Shown: positions 21,502 to 28,538 of the stretch, piece by piece | Position numbering within the stretch: position 1 is the stretch's first letter | Layout: every line of letters begins with the position of its first letter | The notes under the pieces: generated by a model | The model's database searches: none | Told to the model about the DNA's origin: nothing | The model's input: the letters and a program-made list of their open reading frames with translations, nothing else | Translations under genes and position numbers: made by a program | NCBI GenBank assembly: GCA_029547025.1 | Contig: JAKPQA010000220.1 | Location: forward strand, 1-44,682 | Reading direction: 5' to 3' | DNA length: 44,682 nt | DNA from: Armatimonadota bacterium | GTDB lineage: Bacteria; Armatimonadota; Zipacnadia; UBA1398; JAKPQA01

Positions 21502-24051
21502 ATGTCAACGCACGAGCCGGGAAATGGACACGGAGTCAGGGTCGGGACCCGTGTGCGTGCCCAATCCGCAGGGATGGGTCCTGACCCGGTTTCGCGTGCC
21601 GCACGGCCGTGCTTTGCCACGGTTCTCATCAGCCGCCGATCGGCCACCCAGGACCTGACGCTGACTTATGCCGTGCCGGAGCGCCTCCGCGGCCGGCTGA
21701 GGCCCGGGGTACCGGTTCTGGTACCCCTCCGGCGCGGGCGCGCCGTGGCCCACGTTCTCGAGGTCGATTCCGAGGCGCCGCCAGAAGGCACCCGTGCCCG
21801 TGACCTGATCGATGTCGTCGAGGATGCCCCGGACATCCCGGCCGAACTGCTCGATCTGGCCCAGTGGGTCGCCGCCGAGACCCGTTCCAGTCTGGCGGTC
21901 GCGGCCCGGATGTTGGTGCCCGAGGGCGCCGCGCCCACGGTGGTCCGCGAGTACGCGCATGTGCCTCGGCCGTCTGCTGCTCTCTCGCTGTTCGATGAGC
22001 CAGCCGGCGAGGGGCCTGTCGAAACGGCACTCCGCCAAGCGGGACGGCCCATGGCTGTCGATGAGCTCGCGGCTCGCGTGGGCCGACCCATCGATGCCCC
22101 CGAGCTTGAGGCACTCGAGCGGGCCGGTGTGGTCCGGTCGGTTTGGGGTCTCCGGTCGGCGCGGGTCCGCCCGCGTCGCGTCCCGGCCGTCGAACTGGCC
22201 ATAGCACCCGAGGAGGCCGTCCAGCTGGCCGATGAGGTCGCCGGGCGTGCCCAGCGCCAGGCTGAGGTGCTCTTCGAGCTGTGTCGCTCGGGCGGGCCGG
22301 TGCCGCTCAGCCGCCTGGACAAGCAGCGCTCGGCGGTCGCGGTGTTGGTCGAACGCGGGTGGCTTCGGCGCGTCGAGGTCGACATTCGCCGGCGCCCCAC
22401 GCCGTCCGGCTCCGTGGCCCGTGGTGCGGCGAACGCGACGCTCAGTCCCGGTCAGCAAGAGGCGCTGGGCGCCATACTGGAGGGCATCTCGTCCGGGACT
22501 CACGGCACGGTACTGCTGCACGGCATCACGGGCAGCGGCAAGACCGAAGTCTACCTCCGAGCCATCGAGCAAGTCGTCGCTGGGGGCCGGACGGCCATCA
22601 CGCTGGTGCCCGAGATCTCGCTGACGCCGCAGACGCAGGCGCTCTTCTCGCGGCGCTTTCCCGACGCCACTGCGGTCCTGCACTCGGGCTTATCATCGGG
22701 CGAGCGGCTGGACGAGTGGTACCGCATCCGACGGGGTGAGGTGTCGGTGGTGCTCGGCGCCCGGTCCGCCATCTTCGCCCCCATCGAGAACCTGGGCCTT
22801 TTGGTAATCGATGAGGAACACGAGACATCGTACAAACAGGACCGCGCCCCGCGGTACCATGCCCGCGAGGTGGCCCGGCGGCGCGCCGAGCGGGCCGGGG
22901 CCGTCTTGGTGCTGGGTAGTGCCACCCCGTCACTTGAGACGACCTATGAAGCCAACCAGGGCCGTTGCCGCCGCGTGGTGCTGCCGGAGCGGGTGGGCGG
23001 CGGGACTCTCCCCACCGTCGACATCGTCGATATGCGCCAGGAGAAGGCTGATCAGCGGCGTACCATGCTCGGGAGTCGGCTGGTCGAGGAGATCGGCGCT
23101 CGGCTTGAGCGCGGCGAGCAGACCATCCTATTCCTGAACCGCCGGGGCTACTCGCCTTTCATCATGTGTCGCCAGTGCGGCCACGCGTGGCGCTGCCCCG
23201 AGTGCGATGTCTCGCTCACCTTCCACATGGAGGAGAAGGTACTCCGCTGCCACCACTGCGACTGGTCGGCGGCGGCGCCGACCGAGTGCGACCAGTGCGG
23301 GAGCATCCACGTGGCGTTCTTCGGGACCGGCACGGAGAGGGTCGAGCAGGAGGTGAGCGAGCTTTTCCCCCAAGCTCGGTTACTCCGCATGGACCGCGAT
23401 ACGGTGACCTCGAAGGGCGCCCACGCCCGCATTCTTGCCCAGTTCGCTCGGGGTGATGCCGACATCCTCATGGGAACGCAGATGATCGCCAAGGGGTTGG
23501 ATTTCCCAGAGGTTACCCTGGTGGGTGTGGTGCTGGCGGACACGGGGTTGGGCTTCCCGGACTTCCGCGCGGCGGAGCATACGTTTCAGCTCCTCTCACA
23601 GGTGAGCGGCCGGTCGGGCCGCGGGGCCAAAGCGGGCCGGGTACTGATCCAGACCTTCCGCCCGGACCACTACGCGGTGGTGTGCGCGGCCCAGCATGAT
23701 TACGATGGGTTCGCGGAGCGGGAACTGCGATCGCGCGAACCTTTTGGGTACCCTCCCTTCCGACGGCTCGCGAATCTGGTCACGAGCGATGATGCCGAAG
23801 CCAGGGCTGAGGCGGACGCCACGGCCTGCGCGGAGGCTTTCGAGAACGTGGCGCGTTCGGCCGAGAGCGTCACGGTGCTGGGCCCGGCCCCCGCCCCGCT
23901 GCGGCGCCTCCGCGGCCGGTTCCGTTGGCACGTCGAAGTGCTGGCCCCTCGGGACGCGTTGGGCGCGGTCGTGGACGAGGCGCTGGGCCGCCTGGACGCG
24001 GCCGTCCGAGATCGGGTCGTGGTGGACATCGATCCAGTGTCGACCCTGTGA
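21502..24051 (+). CDS. priA: Primosomal protein N' (replication restart helicase PriA)
   Basis: Up to 849 residues. The conserved part starts near residue 37 (CFATVLISRRSATQ...LTYAVPERL). Then come the DNA-binding domain, Walker A GITGSGKT at 341-348, DEEH at 437-440, and eight cysteines of two zinc sites (556, 559, 565, 568, 583, 586, 596, 599). The C-terminal helicase motifs (GTQMIAKGLDFP, QVSGRSGRG) follow. PriA rebuilds replication forks at stalled or recombined DNA. The first ATG at 21502 has no ribosome-binding site and the first ~35 residues are not conserved; ATG 21574 or GTG 21553 are alternatives. Two palindromes sit in that stretch. def follows 19 bp downstream. Confidence 0.93.
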   Translation: MSTHEPGNGHGVRVGTRVRAQSAGMGPDPVSRAARPCFATVLISRRSATQDLTLTYAVPERLRGRLRPGVPVLVPLRRGRAVAHVLEVDSEAPPEGTRARDLIDVVEDAPDIPAELLDLAQWVAAETRSSLAVAARMLVPEGAAPTVVREYAHVPRPSAALSLFDEPAGEGPVETALRQAGRPMAVDELAARVGRPIDAPELEALERAGVVRSVWGLRSARVRPRRVPAVELAIAPEEAVQLADEVAGRAQRQAEVLFELCRSGGPVPLSRLDKQRSAVAVLVERGWLRRVEVDIRRRPTPSGSVARGAANATLSPGQQEALGAILEGISSGTHGTVLLHGITGSGKTEVYLRAIEQVVAGGRTAITLVPEISLTPQTQALFSRRFPDATAVLHSGLSSGERLDEWYRIRRGEVSVVLGARSAIFAPIENLGLLVIDEEHETSYKQDRAPRYHAREVARRRAERAGAVLVLGSATPSLETTYEANQGRCRRVVLPERVGGGTLPTVDIVDMRQEKADQRRTMLGSRLVEEIGARLERGEQTILFLNRRGYSPFIMCRQCGHAWRCPECDVSLTFHMEEKVLRCHHCDWSAAAPTECDQCGSIHVAFFGTGTERVEQEVSELFPQARLLRMDRDTVTSKGAHARILAQFARGDADILMGTQMIAKGLDFPEVTLVGVVLADTGLGFPDFRAAEHTFQLLSQVSGRSGRGAKAGRVLIQTFRPDHYAVVCAAQHDYDGFAERELRSREPFGYPPFRRLANLVTSDDAEARAEADATACAEAFENVARSAESVTVLGPAPAPLRRLRGRFRWHVEVLAPRDALGAVVDEALGRLDAAVRDRVVVDIDPVSTL
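21539..21587. repeat. Two GGGTC-N2-GACCC palindromes at the priA 5' end
   Basis: GGGTC-GG-GACCC at 21539-21550 and GGGTC-CT-GACCC at 21576-21587 are each perfect palindromes, centred 37 bp apart; GTCAGG flanks the first and its complement lies in the second, so the pair can also fold into one hairpin. They lie in the non-conserved start region of priA and resemble the GGGGTCAGGACC sequence after ruvC. Confidence 0.5.
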
Positions 24052-24070
24052 AGAGGTGGAATCGGCTCGC

Positions 24071-24649
24071 ATGGCTGTCTTGCCCATTGTGGTGTATGGC
24101 GACCCGGTGCTGCGGGTCAAGGCGCGGCCCGTGGCCCGGGTCGACGCCGAGATCCGGCAGTTGCTGGCCGACATGCACGAGACCATGGTCCAGGCGCCGG
24201 GCATTGGCCTGGCGGCGAACCAGGTGGGGCGTCCGGTGCGGTGCTTGGTGGCCTCGGTCGATGACAGTAACCTCTTGATGGTCAACCCGCGCATCGTGAG
24301 CCGCAAGGGCTCCTACGAGGCCATCGAGGCGTGCCTCAGCCTGCCCGGCCTGCAGGCGACCGTGCCTCGCGCCGAGCGTGTAGTGGTCGCCGGTCTGAAC
24401 CGCAACGGGAAGCCCACCAAAGTGGAGGCCGAGGGCCTACTCGCGCGGTGCCTGCAACACGAGATCGATCACCTCGACGGCATCGTTTTCCCCGATCGCG
24501 CGCTGCCGGGCTCCATTCATTGGGTGCGCGAGGAGGGTGTGGACGAAGAGGGCGAACCCATCCTCGTGCGCGAAGACACCACGTGGGAGGAAGCCCATGA
24601 GGCACTGCTCGGGCTCCGGCGGCACCGACTCGCCGCCGCGACCGAATGA
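24071..24649 (+). CDS. def: Peptide deformylase
   Basis: A 192-residue metalloenzyme that removes the formyl group from nascent N-formyl-methionine proteins. Motif 1 GIGLAANQ (44-51), motif 2 EACLS (86-90, metal ligand C88) and motif 3 QHEIDH (129-134, ligands H130 and H134, catalytic E131) are in the usual order. Motif 2 has Ala where most deformylases have Gly (EGCLS). The length is somewhat above the usual ~170 because of an acidic C-terminal tail. ATG at 24071, preceded by AGAGGTGG at a rather wide spacing; it follows priA by 19 bp. fmt follows by 19 bp, giving the usual pair of formylation and deformylation enzymes in one transcript. Confidence 0.95.
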   Translation: MAVLPIVVYGDPVLRVKARPVARVDAEIRQLLADMHETMVQAPGIGLAANQVGRPVRCLVASVDDSNLLMVNPRIVSRKGSYEAIEACLSLPGLQATVPRAERVVVAGLNRNGKPTKVEAEGLLARCLQHEIDHLDGIVFPDRALPGSIHWVREEGVDEEGEPILVREDTTWEEAHEALLGLRRHRLAAATE

Positions 24650-24668
24650 CCCGCCGGGCGCGTGGAGC

Positions 24669-25640
24669 ATGAGGGTCGTCTTCTTTGGCACACCGGATGT
24701 TGCCGCCCAGTGTTTGAGGGCTCTCCATGCCTCCGGGGTGGAGATCGCGCTGGTGGTGACGCAGCCCGACCGGCCCCGAGGGCGCGGGTTGAGGGTCACT
24801 GAACCTCCGGCCAAGCTGGCGGCCCGGGAGCTGGGCATTCCGGTGTTCCAGCCGTCCTCGGCCAACGCTGCGGAGAGCCTCGAGCGCCTCGCCGCCCTCG
24901 AGCCAGACCTCTTTGTCGTCGTCTCCTTCGGCCAGATCTTCCGGGCCCCACTGCTGGGTCTGCCTCGACTAGGTTGTGTGAACCTCCACTTCTCACTTCT
25001 GCCGCGGCACCGGGGTGCCGCGCCGGTGCAGCACGCTCTGCTCTCGGGAGACACGGTGACCGGCGTCACCACCATGTTCATGGACTCCGGTCTCGACACG
25101 GGAGATATCATCTTTCAGGCCGAGGAGCCGATTCTCGAAGGCGATACCACCCAGAGCCTCATGGCCCGCCTGGCCGAACGCGGTGCTGCCCTGCTGGTCG
25201 AGACGGTCCGCGCCATCGGTTCGGGGACGGCCCCGAGGCGCCCTCAACCCCATGAAGGAGCCACGATAGCCCCATCGATCCGCCACGAGCAGGGCTATGT
25301 GCGGTGGTCGGTGCCGGCCCGGGAGTTGTGCTGTCTCCGCCGGGCGCTGGGGGATTGGCCGGGTTGCGTGTGTTGGTTCCGGGGCGAACGCGTCCGCGTC
25401 TGGGACGCCCATCCCCTCGAGGCCGACGCGCAGGTCTCGGCCGAACCGGGCACGGTGGTCGCCGTAACGCGCGAGGGTCTGCGGGTCCGTTGTGGCGAGG
25501 GCGACCTGCTTCTGACCCGGCTCCAGCCGGCCGGAGGACGGGTCATGGATGCGCGAGCCTTCGCCAACGGCTACCGCGTGGCCGTGGGCGACCGGTTCGA
25601 GGGCGAGCCGAGTACCGGCACCGGGGGTGACCTCACATGA
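24669..25640 (+). CDS. fmt: Methionyl-tRNA formyltransferase
   Basis: A 323-residue enzyme of normal length that formylates initiator Met-tRNA using 10-formyltetrahydrofolate. The N-terminal Rossmann domain starts MRVVFFGTPDVAA. The active-site region NLHFSLLPRHRGAAPVQHAL carries the conserved Asn and His and the SLLP..RG loop; the catalytic Asp lies in MDSGLDTGDI. The C-terminal OB-like tRNA-binding domain runs from about 205 (RWSVPARELCCLRRAL) to the end. ATG at 24669 is preceded by GTGGAG. The stop codon overlaps the ATG of the next gene by 4 bases, which implies translational coupling. Confidence 0.96.
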   Translation: MRVVFFGTPDVAAQCLRALHASGVEIALVVTQPDRPRGRGLRVTEPPAKLAARELGIPVFQPSSANAAESLERLAALEPDLFVVVSFGQIFRAPLLGLPRLGCVNLHFSLLPRHRGAAPVQHALLSGDTVTGVTTMFMDSGLDTGDIIFQAEEPILEGDTTQSLMARLAERGAALLVETVRAIGSGTAPRRPQPHEGATIAPSIRHEQGYVRWSVPARELCCLRRALGDWPGCVCWFRGERVRVWDAHPLEADAQVSAEPGTVVAVTREGLRVRCGEGDLLLTRLQPAGGRVMDARAFANGYRVAVGDRFEGEPSTGTGGDLT

Positions 25641-26884
25641 TGGCATGGGTCATGCGCTCTGGGCCCTGGGCGGCGGTCGCCGTGGCAGTAGTGGTGGGAG
25701 TCGGCCGGGCGGAGCCGCTTCCCGTCGCCTTCGCCGAATCGGTAGGCCAGCCCGCCCCGGCCAGCACTCCCGCATTGGCCGAATCCGTCAAGGGCCGTCG
25801 GCCCGTGTTGCTGGACTTCGCCGGTGACGCCGGACCGGATCGGGTGAAGCAGGATCTGGTTCTGAACGCCCTGCTCCCTCGCTATGAGCGCTGCATGGCC
25901 GTGGTCCGCGTCTGGAACGAGACGGAAGACGGGGATCCCGTTTTCGACGATTACCGCGTGAAGCGCATTCCGAGCCTGTGTGTGATCGGGTCCGATGGGC
26001 GCATCGCGACGGTGTTCGAGGGGCCGGTCACGGCCGAGGCGCTTGCCACAGCCCTCGATCGGGTTCTGGCCGCCGGAGGGGTGGCGCCGCCGCCCGCGAC
26101 GGCGCCGGGGGCGAGTCCGGCGCGGCCAGGCACGCCCGTGGAGCAGCTCACGGGGCGGGCCCTGCCTCTGGTGACTCCGGCCGTGGCGCAAGCCGTCGCG
26201 GCGGGCCGGCCCGTGGCCCTGTTGTTCCACGCCGACTGGGGCCGCTACAGTCGGGAGCAGGTTCAGGTTCTCGAGCGCCTGCGGCAGCGGTGGGGCGCGT
26301 CGGTGGCTATTGAGCTCGTGCGCGACGGCACGCCGGAGGCCGTCGCGGCCTTTTCCGAGTTTGGCGTGCGCGCCGTTCCCGTTCTGGTCATCGCCGACTC
26401 GGGGGGCGCGGTGCGCCATGTGTTCCCACGTGTCGCGTCTGAGGGCGAGGTGGCCGCGTGCCTGGAGGCGCTGCTCGCGGCCCCGGCGCCGCCGCCCGCG
26501 GCCCAGCTCCTCGGCGAGGGCGAGACCCCCGAGGGTAGCGCCGAACTGGTGGGCAAGCGTGCGGTCGCGAGCACCGAGATCCTCTCGTACGCGCTCCAGT
26601 CCGAACGGCCCACGGTCGTGTTTTTCCAGAGGGCTCGCGACGTCCAGGCATCCGAAGTTGCCGAGCTGCTGGCCCATGTTAAGAAGGCGTTCGCGGAAGA
26701 CGCCAACGTGCTCACGGTTATCGAGGGCGCGCCGGGTAGTGCCGCGGCCTGGGCGGACTATGCAGTGGGTGAGACACCGGCGGTGGTGGCGATCGGCGCC
26801 GACGGTGTCATCAAGCGGGTGTGCCTGGTCCGGCCGCCGGCCGAAGTGCTCATCGCGGCCATCCGGGGGGCCATTCGGCCGTGA
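25637..26884 (+). CDS. Exported protein with three cysteine-free thioredoxin-like domains
   Basis: A 415-residue protein with a signal peptide (about 1-25, ending VGRA). Three thioredoxin-like repeats are visible at about 50-150, 175-295 and 320-415. Each has a R-P-x-x-x-L/F strand (RRPVLLDF, GRPVALLF, ERPTVVFF), then a cis-Pro site (VKRIPSL, VRAVPVL, VGETPAV) and a GxDG turn. None has the CXXC pair: the positions read AGDAGPD, HADWGRY and QRARDVQ. They therefore cannot do thiol exchange and may bind or chaperone proteins in the periplasm. It overlaps fmt by 4 bp (ATGA), an odd partner for an exported protein. The domain assignment rests on pattern only. Confidence 0.6.
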   Translation: MMAWVMRSGPWAAVAVAVVVGVGRAEPLPVAFAESVGQPAPASTPALAESVKGRRPVLLDFAGDAGPDRVKQDLVLNALLPRYERCMAVVRVWNETEDGDPVFDDYRVKRIPSLCVIGSDGRIATVFEGPVTAEALATALDRVLAAGGVAPPPATAPGASPARPGTPVEQLTGRALPLVTPAVAQAVAAGRPVALLFHADWGRYSREQVQVLERLRQRWGASVAIELVRDGTPEAVAAFSEFGVRAVPVLVIADSGGAVRHVFPRVASEGEVAACLEALLAAPAPPPAAQLLGEGETPEGSAELVGKRAVASTEILSYALQSERPTVVFFQRARDVQASEVAELLAHVKKAFAEDANVLTVIEGAPGSAAAWADYAVGETPAVVAIGADGVIKRVCLVRPPAEVLIAAIRGAIRP

Positions 26885-27184
26885 CTAGCGCCCCAGGGGG
26901 CCGCGACGGATGTCGAACCCGCTGAACTCTCCGGTGGCTGGTCCCCACTCGAGGTCGACGTCGGTGACCCTCGACATGGAGGGACCGCGCTCCGCGCGCT
27001 CGGCCAGCTGGCGCAGACGGCTCATGGCGCCCTCGGCCACGATCTCGACACTGCCGTCGGGCATGTTCCGCACGTAGCCACACAGCCCGAGATCCTGGGC
27101 ATGGCGGCTGATGAAGAAGCGGAATCCCACGCCCTGAACGGCGCCGTCGATACTGAGCCGGATGCGGCGGATCGGGTCGTCCAT
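26885..27184 (-). CDS. acyP: Acylphosphatase
   Basis: A 99-residue small hydrolase of carboxyl-phosphate bonds (such as acetyl or carbamoyl phosphate). The active-site loop reads GAVQGVGFRFF with catalytic Arg 22, and the catalytic Asn 40 is in GYVRNMPDGSVEIVAEG; both are the family signatures. ATG at 27184 is preferred over the adjoining in-frame GTG at 27187. It converges with the gene ending at 26884, with no gap. The gene is divergent from the DJ-1-like gene across 133 bp. Confidence 0.95.
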   Translation of the reverse strand: MDDPIRRIRLSIDGAVQGVGFRFFISRHAQDLGLCGYVRNMPDGSVEIVAEGAMSRLRQLAERAERGPSMSRVTDVDLEWGPATGEFSGFDIRRGPLGR

Positions 27185-27317
27185 CACTTACCGGTCCCCC
27201 GGGGTCAGCACTCCGCCCGACGTGGGCCAGATGGTGGCGAGCGTCTTCACACCATGCCGCCTTGGTGATAACGTCGTGGGGTAGCGCATGGTTCTCGCTG
27301 TCCCGGAGGTGTGACCC

Positions 27318-27989
27318 ATGGTTCGCTGCTTGCTCGCCACGGGTGTGCTCGCGATGCTCACCAGCTGTGCCAAGCGGGAGGAACCCGCGCCGCCGTCCGC
27401 TGGCCCCGGCCCGGCCGAGGCCGGCACTCCCGTCCCGAGGGCGGCCCACACCGGGGGATCGCAACCCACGGTCGCCATGATCATCGCCCATAGCCGGTTT
27501 CGCGACGAGGAACTCCTCGCGCCCAAACAGGCCCTTGAGAAGGCGGGTGCCCGCGTTGACGTGGTCTCGACGGCCCTCGGCGAGGCCAAGGGGATGAAGG
27601 GTGCCACGGTCCAGGCAGGCCGCACCATCGACGAGATCTCGCCCGGCGACTACGACGCCATCGTCTTCGTCGGTGGGACCGGAGCCCAGGACTACTGGGA
27701 CTCGAAGGTGGCCCATGACCTGTGCCGGGGCACCGTCGAGTCCGGTAAGGTCCTGGCGGCCATCTGCATCGCGCCCGTAACTCTGGCCCGCGCGGGCGTG
27801 CTCGAGGGCAAGCAGGCCGTGGTATGGGCCGACTGTCGCGACGAGCTCTCGAAGCGCGGCGCGAGGCTCGCTCCCCCGAGCACCCATGTGGCGGTCGACG
27901 GCCGCATCATCACTGGCGATGGCCCAGATGCGGCCGAGGAGTTCGGTCAGGAGCTGTGCCGGGCCCTGGGTCTGGGCGAGGGAGCCTAG
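27318..27989 (+). CDS. DJ-1/PfpI-family lipoprotein
   Basis: A 223-residue predicted lipoprotein: leader 1-16 with lipobox L-T-S-C (C17), a Pro/Ala-rich spacer (20-48), then a class-I glutamine-amidotransferase-like DJ-1/PfpI domain (50-215). The nucleophile elbow is AAICIAP with C150, and the conserved Glu that tunes it is in FRDEELLAP (E64 or E65). Family members are deglycase/protease-like or chaperone-like; activity cannot be assigned. A lipid-anchored form is unusual, since most homologues are cytoplasmic. ATG at 27318 has GGAGG 8 nt upstream. It converges with rpsT, 15 bp away. Confidence 0.83.
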   Translation: MVRCLLATGVLAMLTSCAKREEPAPPSAGPGPAEAGTPVPRAAHTGGSQPTVAMIIAHSRFRDEELLAPKQALEKAGARVDVVSTALGEAKGMKGATVQAGRTIDEISPGDYDAIVFVGGTGAQDYWDSKVAHDLCRGTVESGKVLAAICIAPVTLARAGVLEGKQAVVWADCRDELSKRGARLAPPSTHVAVDGRIITGDGPDAAEEFGQELCRALGLGEGA

Positions 27990-27999
27990 GCCGCGAACG

Positions 28000-28016
28000 G
28001 GCGCCTACTCGGCGCC
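28000..28016. repeat. GGCGCC inverted repeat at the rpsT/DJ-1 convergence
   Basis: GGCGCC (28000-28005), 5-bp loop, GGCGCC (28011-28016), overlapping the rpsT stop codon and 11 bp after the DJ-1-like stop. A bidirectional terminator is conceivable, but there is no T-run on either side. Confidence 0.3.
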
Positions 28017-28295
28017 TGTCTCGCTCGCAGGCTGCTGCTGTGCCTTGTTGTACAGGCGCTGGAGCACCGACTTGCGGCGGGCGGCGTTTCGCTTGTGGAT
28101 GACGCCCTTGGTGGCGGCCTTGTCGAGCTTGCGCAGGGCGAGTTTCAGCGCCTCGGCCGCGGTCTCGTCGCCGCTGGCGACGGCCGTCCGTGCCTTCTTG
28201 ATGCGCGTCTTGAGCTCGGTCTTCACCGCCTGGTTGCGGCGGCGATTGCGGGTCTCGATCTTCCAGCGCTTGAGTGCGGTTCCCTTGAGTGGCAT
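28005..28295 (-). CDS. rpsT: 30S ribosomal protein S20
   Basis: A 96-residue, very basic helical protein that binds 16S rRNA in the small subunit. KRWKIETRNRRRNQAVKTEL, TRIKKARTAV and GVIHKRNAARRKSVLQRLY match the S20 family helices. The length is a little above the usual ~87 because of a Gln/Ala/Glu tail. ATG at 28295 is preceded by GAGAAGGACC. Its own promoter is predicted at 28454-28482, giving a ~150-nt leader that could host the autoregulation known for S20 in other bacteria. GGCGCC-N5-GGCGCC overlaps the stop codon (28000-28016). Confidence 0.96.
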   Translation of the reverse strand: MPLKGTALKRWKIETRNRRRNQAVKTELKTRIKKARTAVASGDETAAEALKLALRKLDKAATKGVIHKRNAARRKSVLQRLYNKAQQQPASETGAE

Positions 28296-28453
28296 TATCG
28301 GTCCTTCTCTCGAGCAACGGCCGCTTCGGGGCTCCGGCCTGGCAGGCGATCACGGAGCCACGCGAGTGACGAGCGACGAATAGGCGCCCCCTGCCCTGCC
28401 GGTGGAGCAGCTTGCCTCGAGCCTGACCGAAGGTGCTCCGGGGACAAGTGGGC

Positions 28454-28482
28454 ATTATAGCGAGCACGTTGACACTCCGCAA
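28454..28482 (-). promoter_or_regulatory. Predicted rpsT promoter
   Basis: On the minus strand, TTGCGG (28482-28477), a 17-bp spacer and a perfect TATAAT (28459-28454). The -35 is weak (3 of 6) but the -10 is consensus. It overlaps the opposite-strand murJ promoter at 28469-28498, so polymerase binding should be mutually exclusive. Confidence 0.55.
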
Positions 28483-28498
28483 GGTGCCTTGCTACAAT
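28469..28498 (+). promoter_or_regulatory. Predicted murJ promoter
   Basis: TTGACA (28469-28474), 18-bp spacer, TACAAT (28493-28498), a near-consensus sigma70-type promoter 40 bp before the murJ start. It overlaps the rpsT promoter on the other strand by 14 bp. Confidence 0.65.
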
Positions 28499-28538
28499 CG
28501 CGCGGCCTGCCGGCCAGGTGTGGGAGCGTTCCCTGAGC

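Noticed and set aside
21487-21508. TTGACA and TATAAT on the minus strand in front of dnaX
   Set aside because: The spacing is only 10 bp, too short for one promoter; the TTGACA is simply the complement of the first priA codons.
28000-28016. Rho-independent terminator between rpsT and the DJ-1-like gene
   Set aside because: There is a 6-bp stem but no T-tract on either strand, so it was listed only as a repeat.
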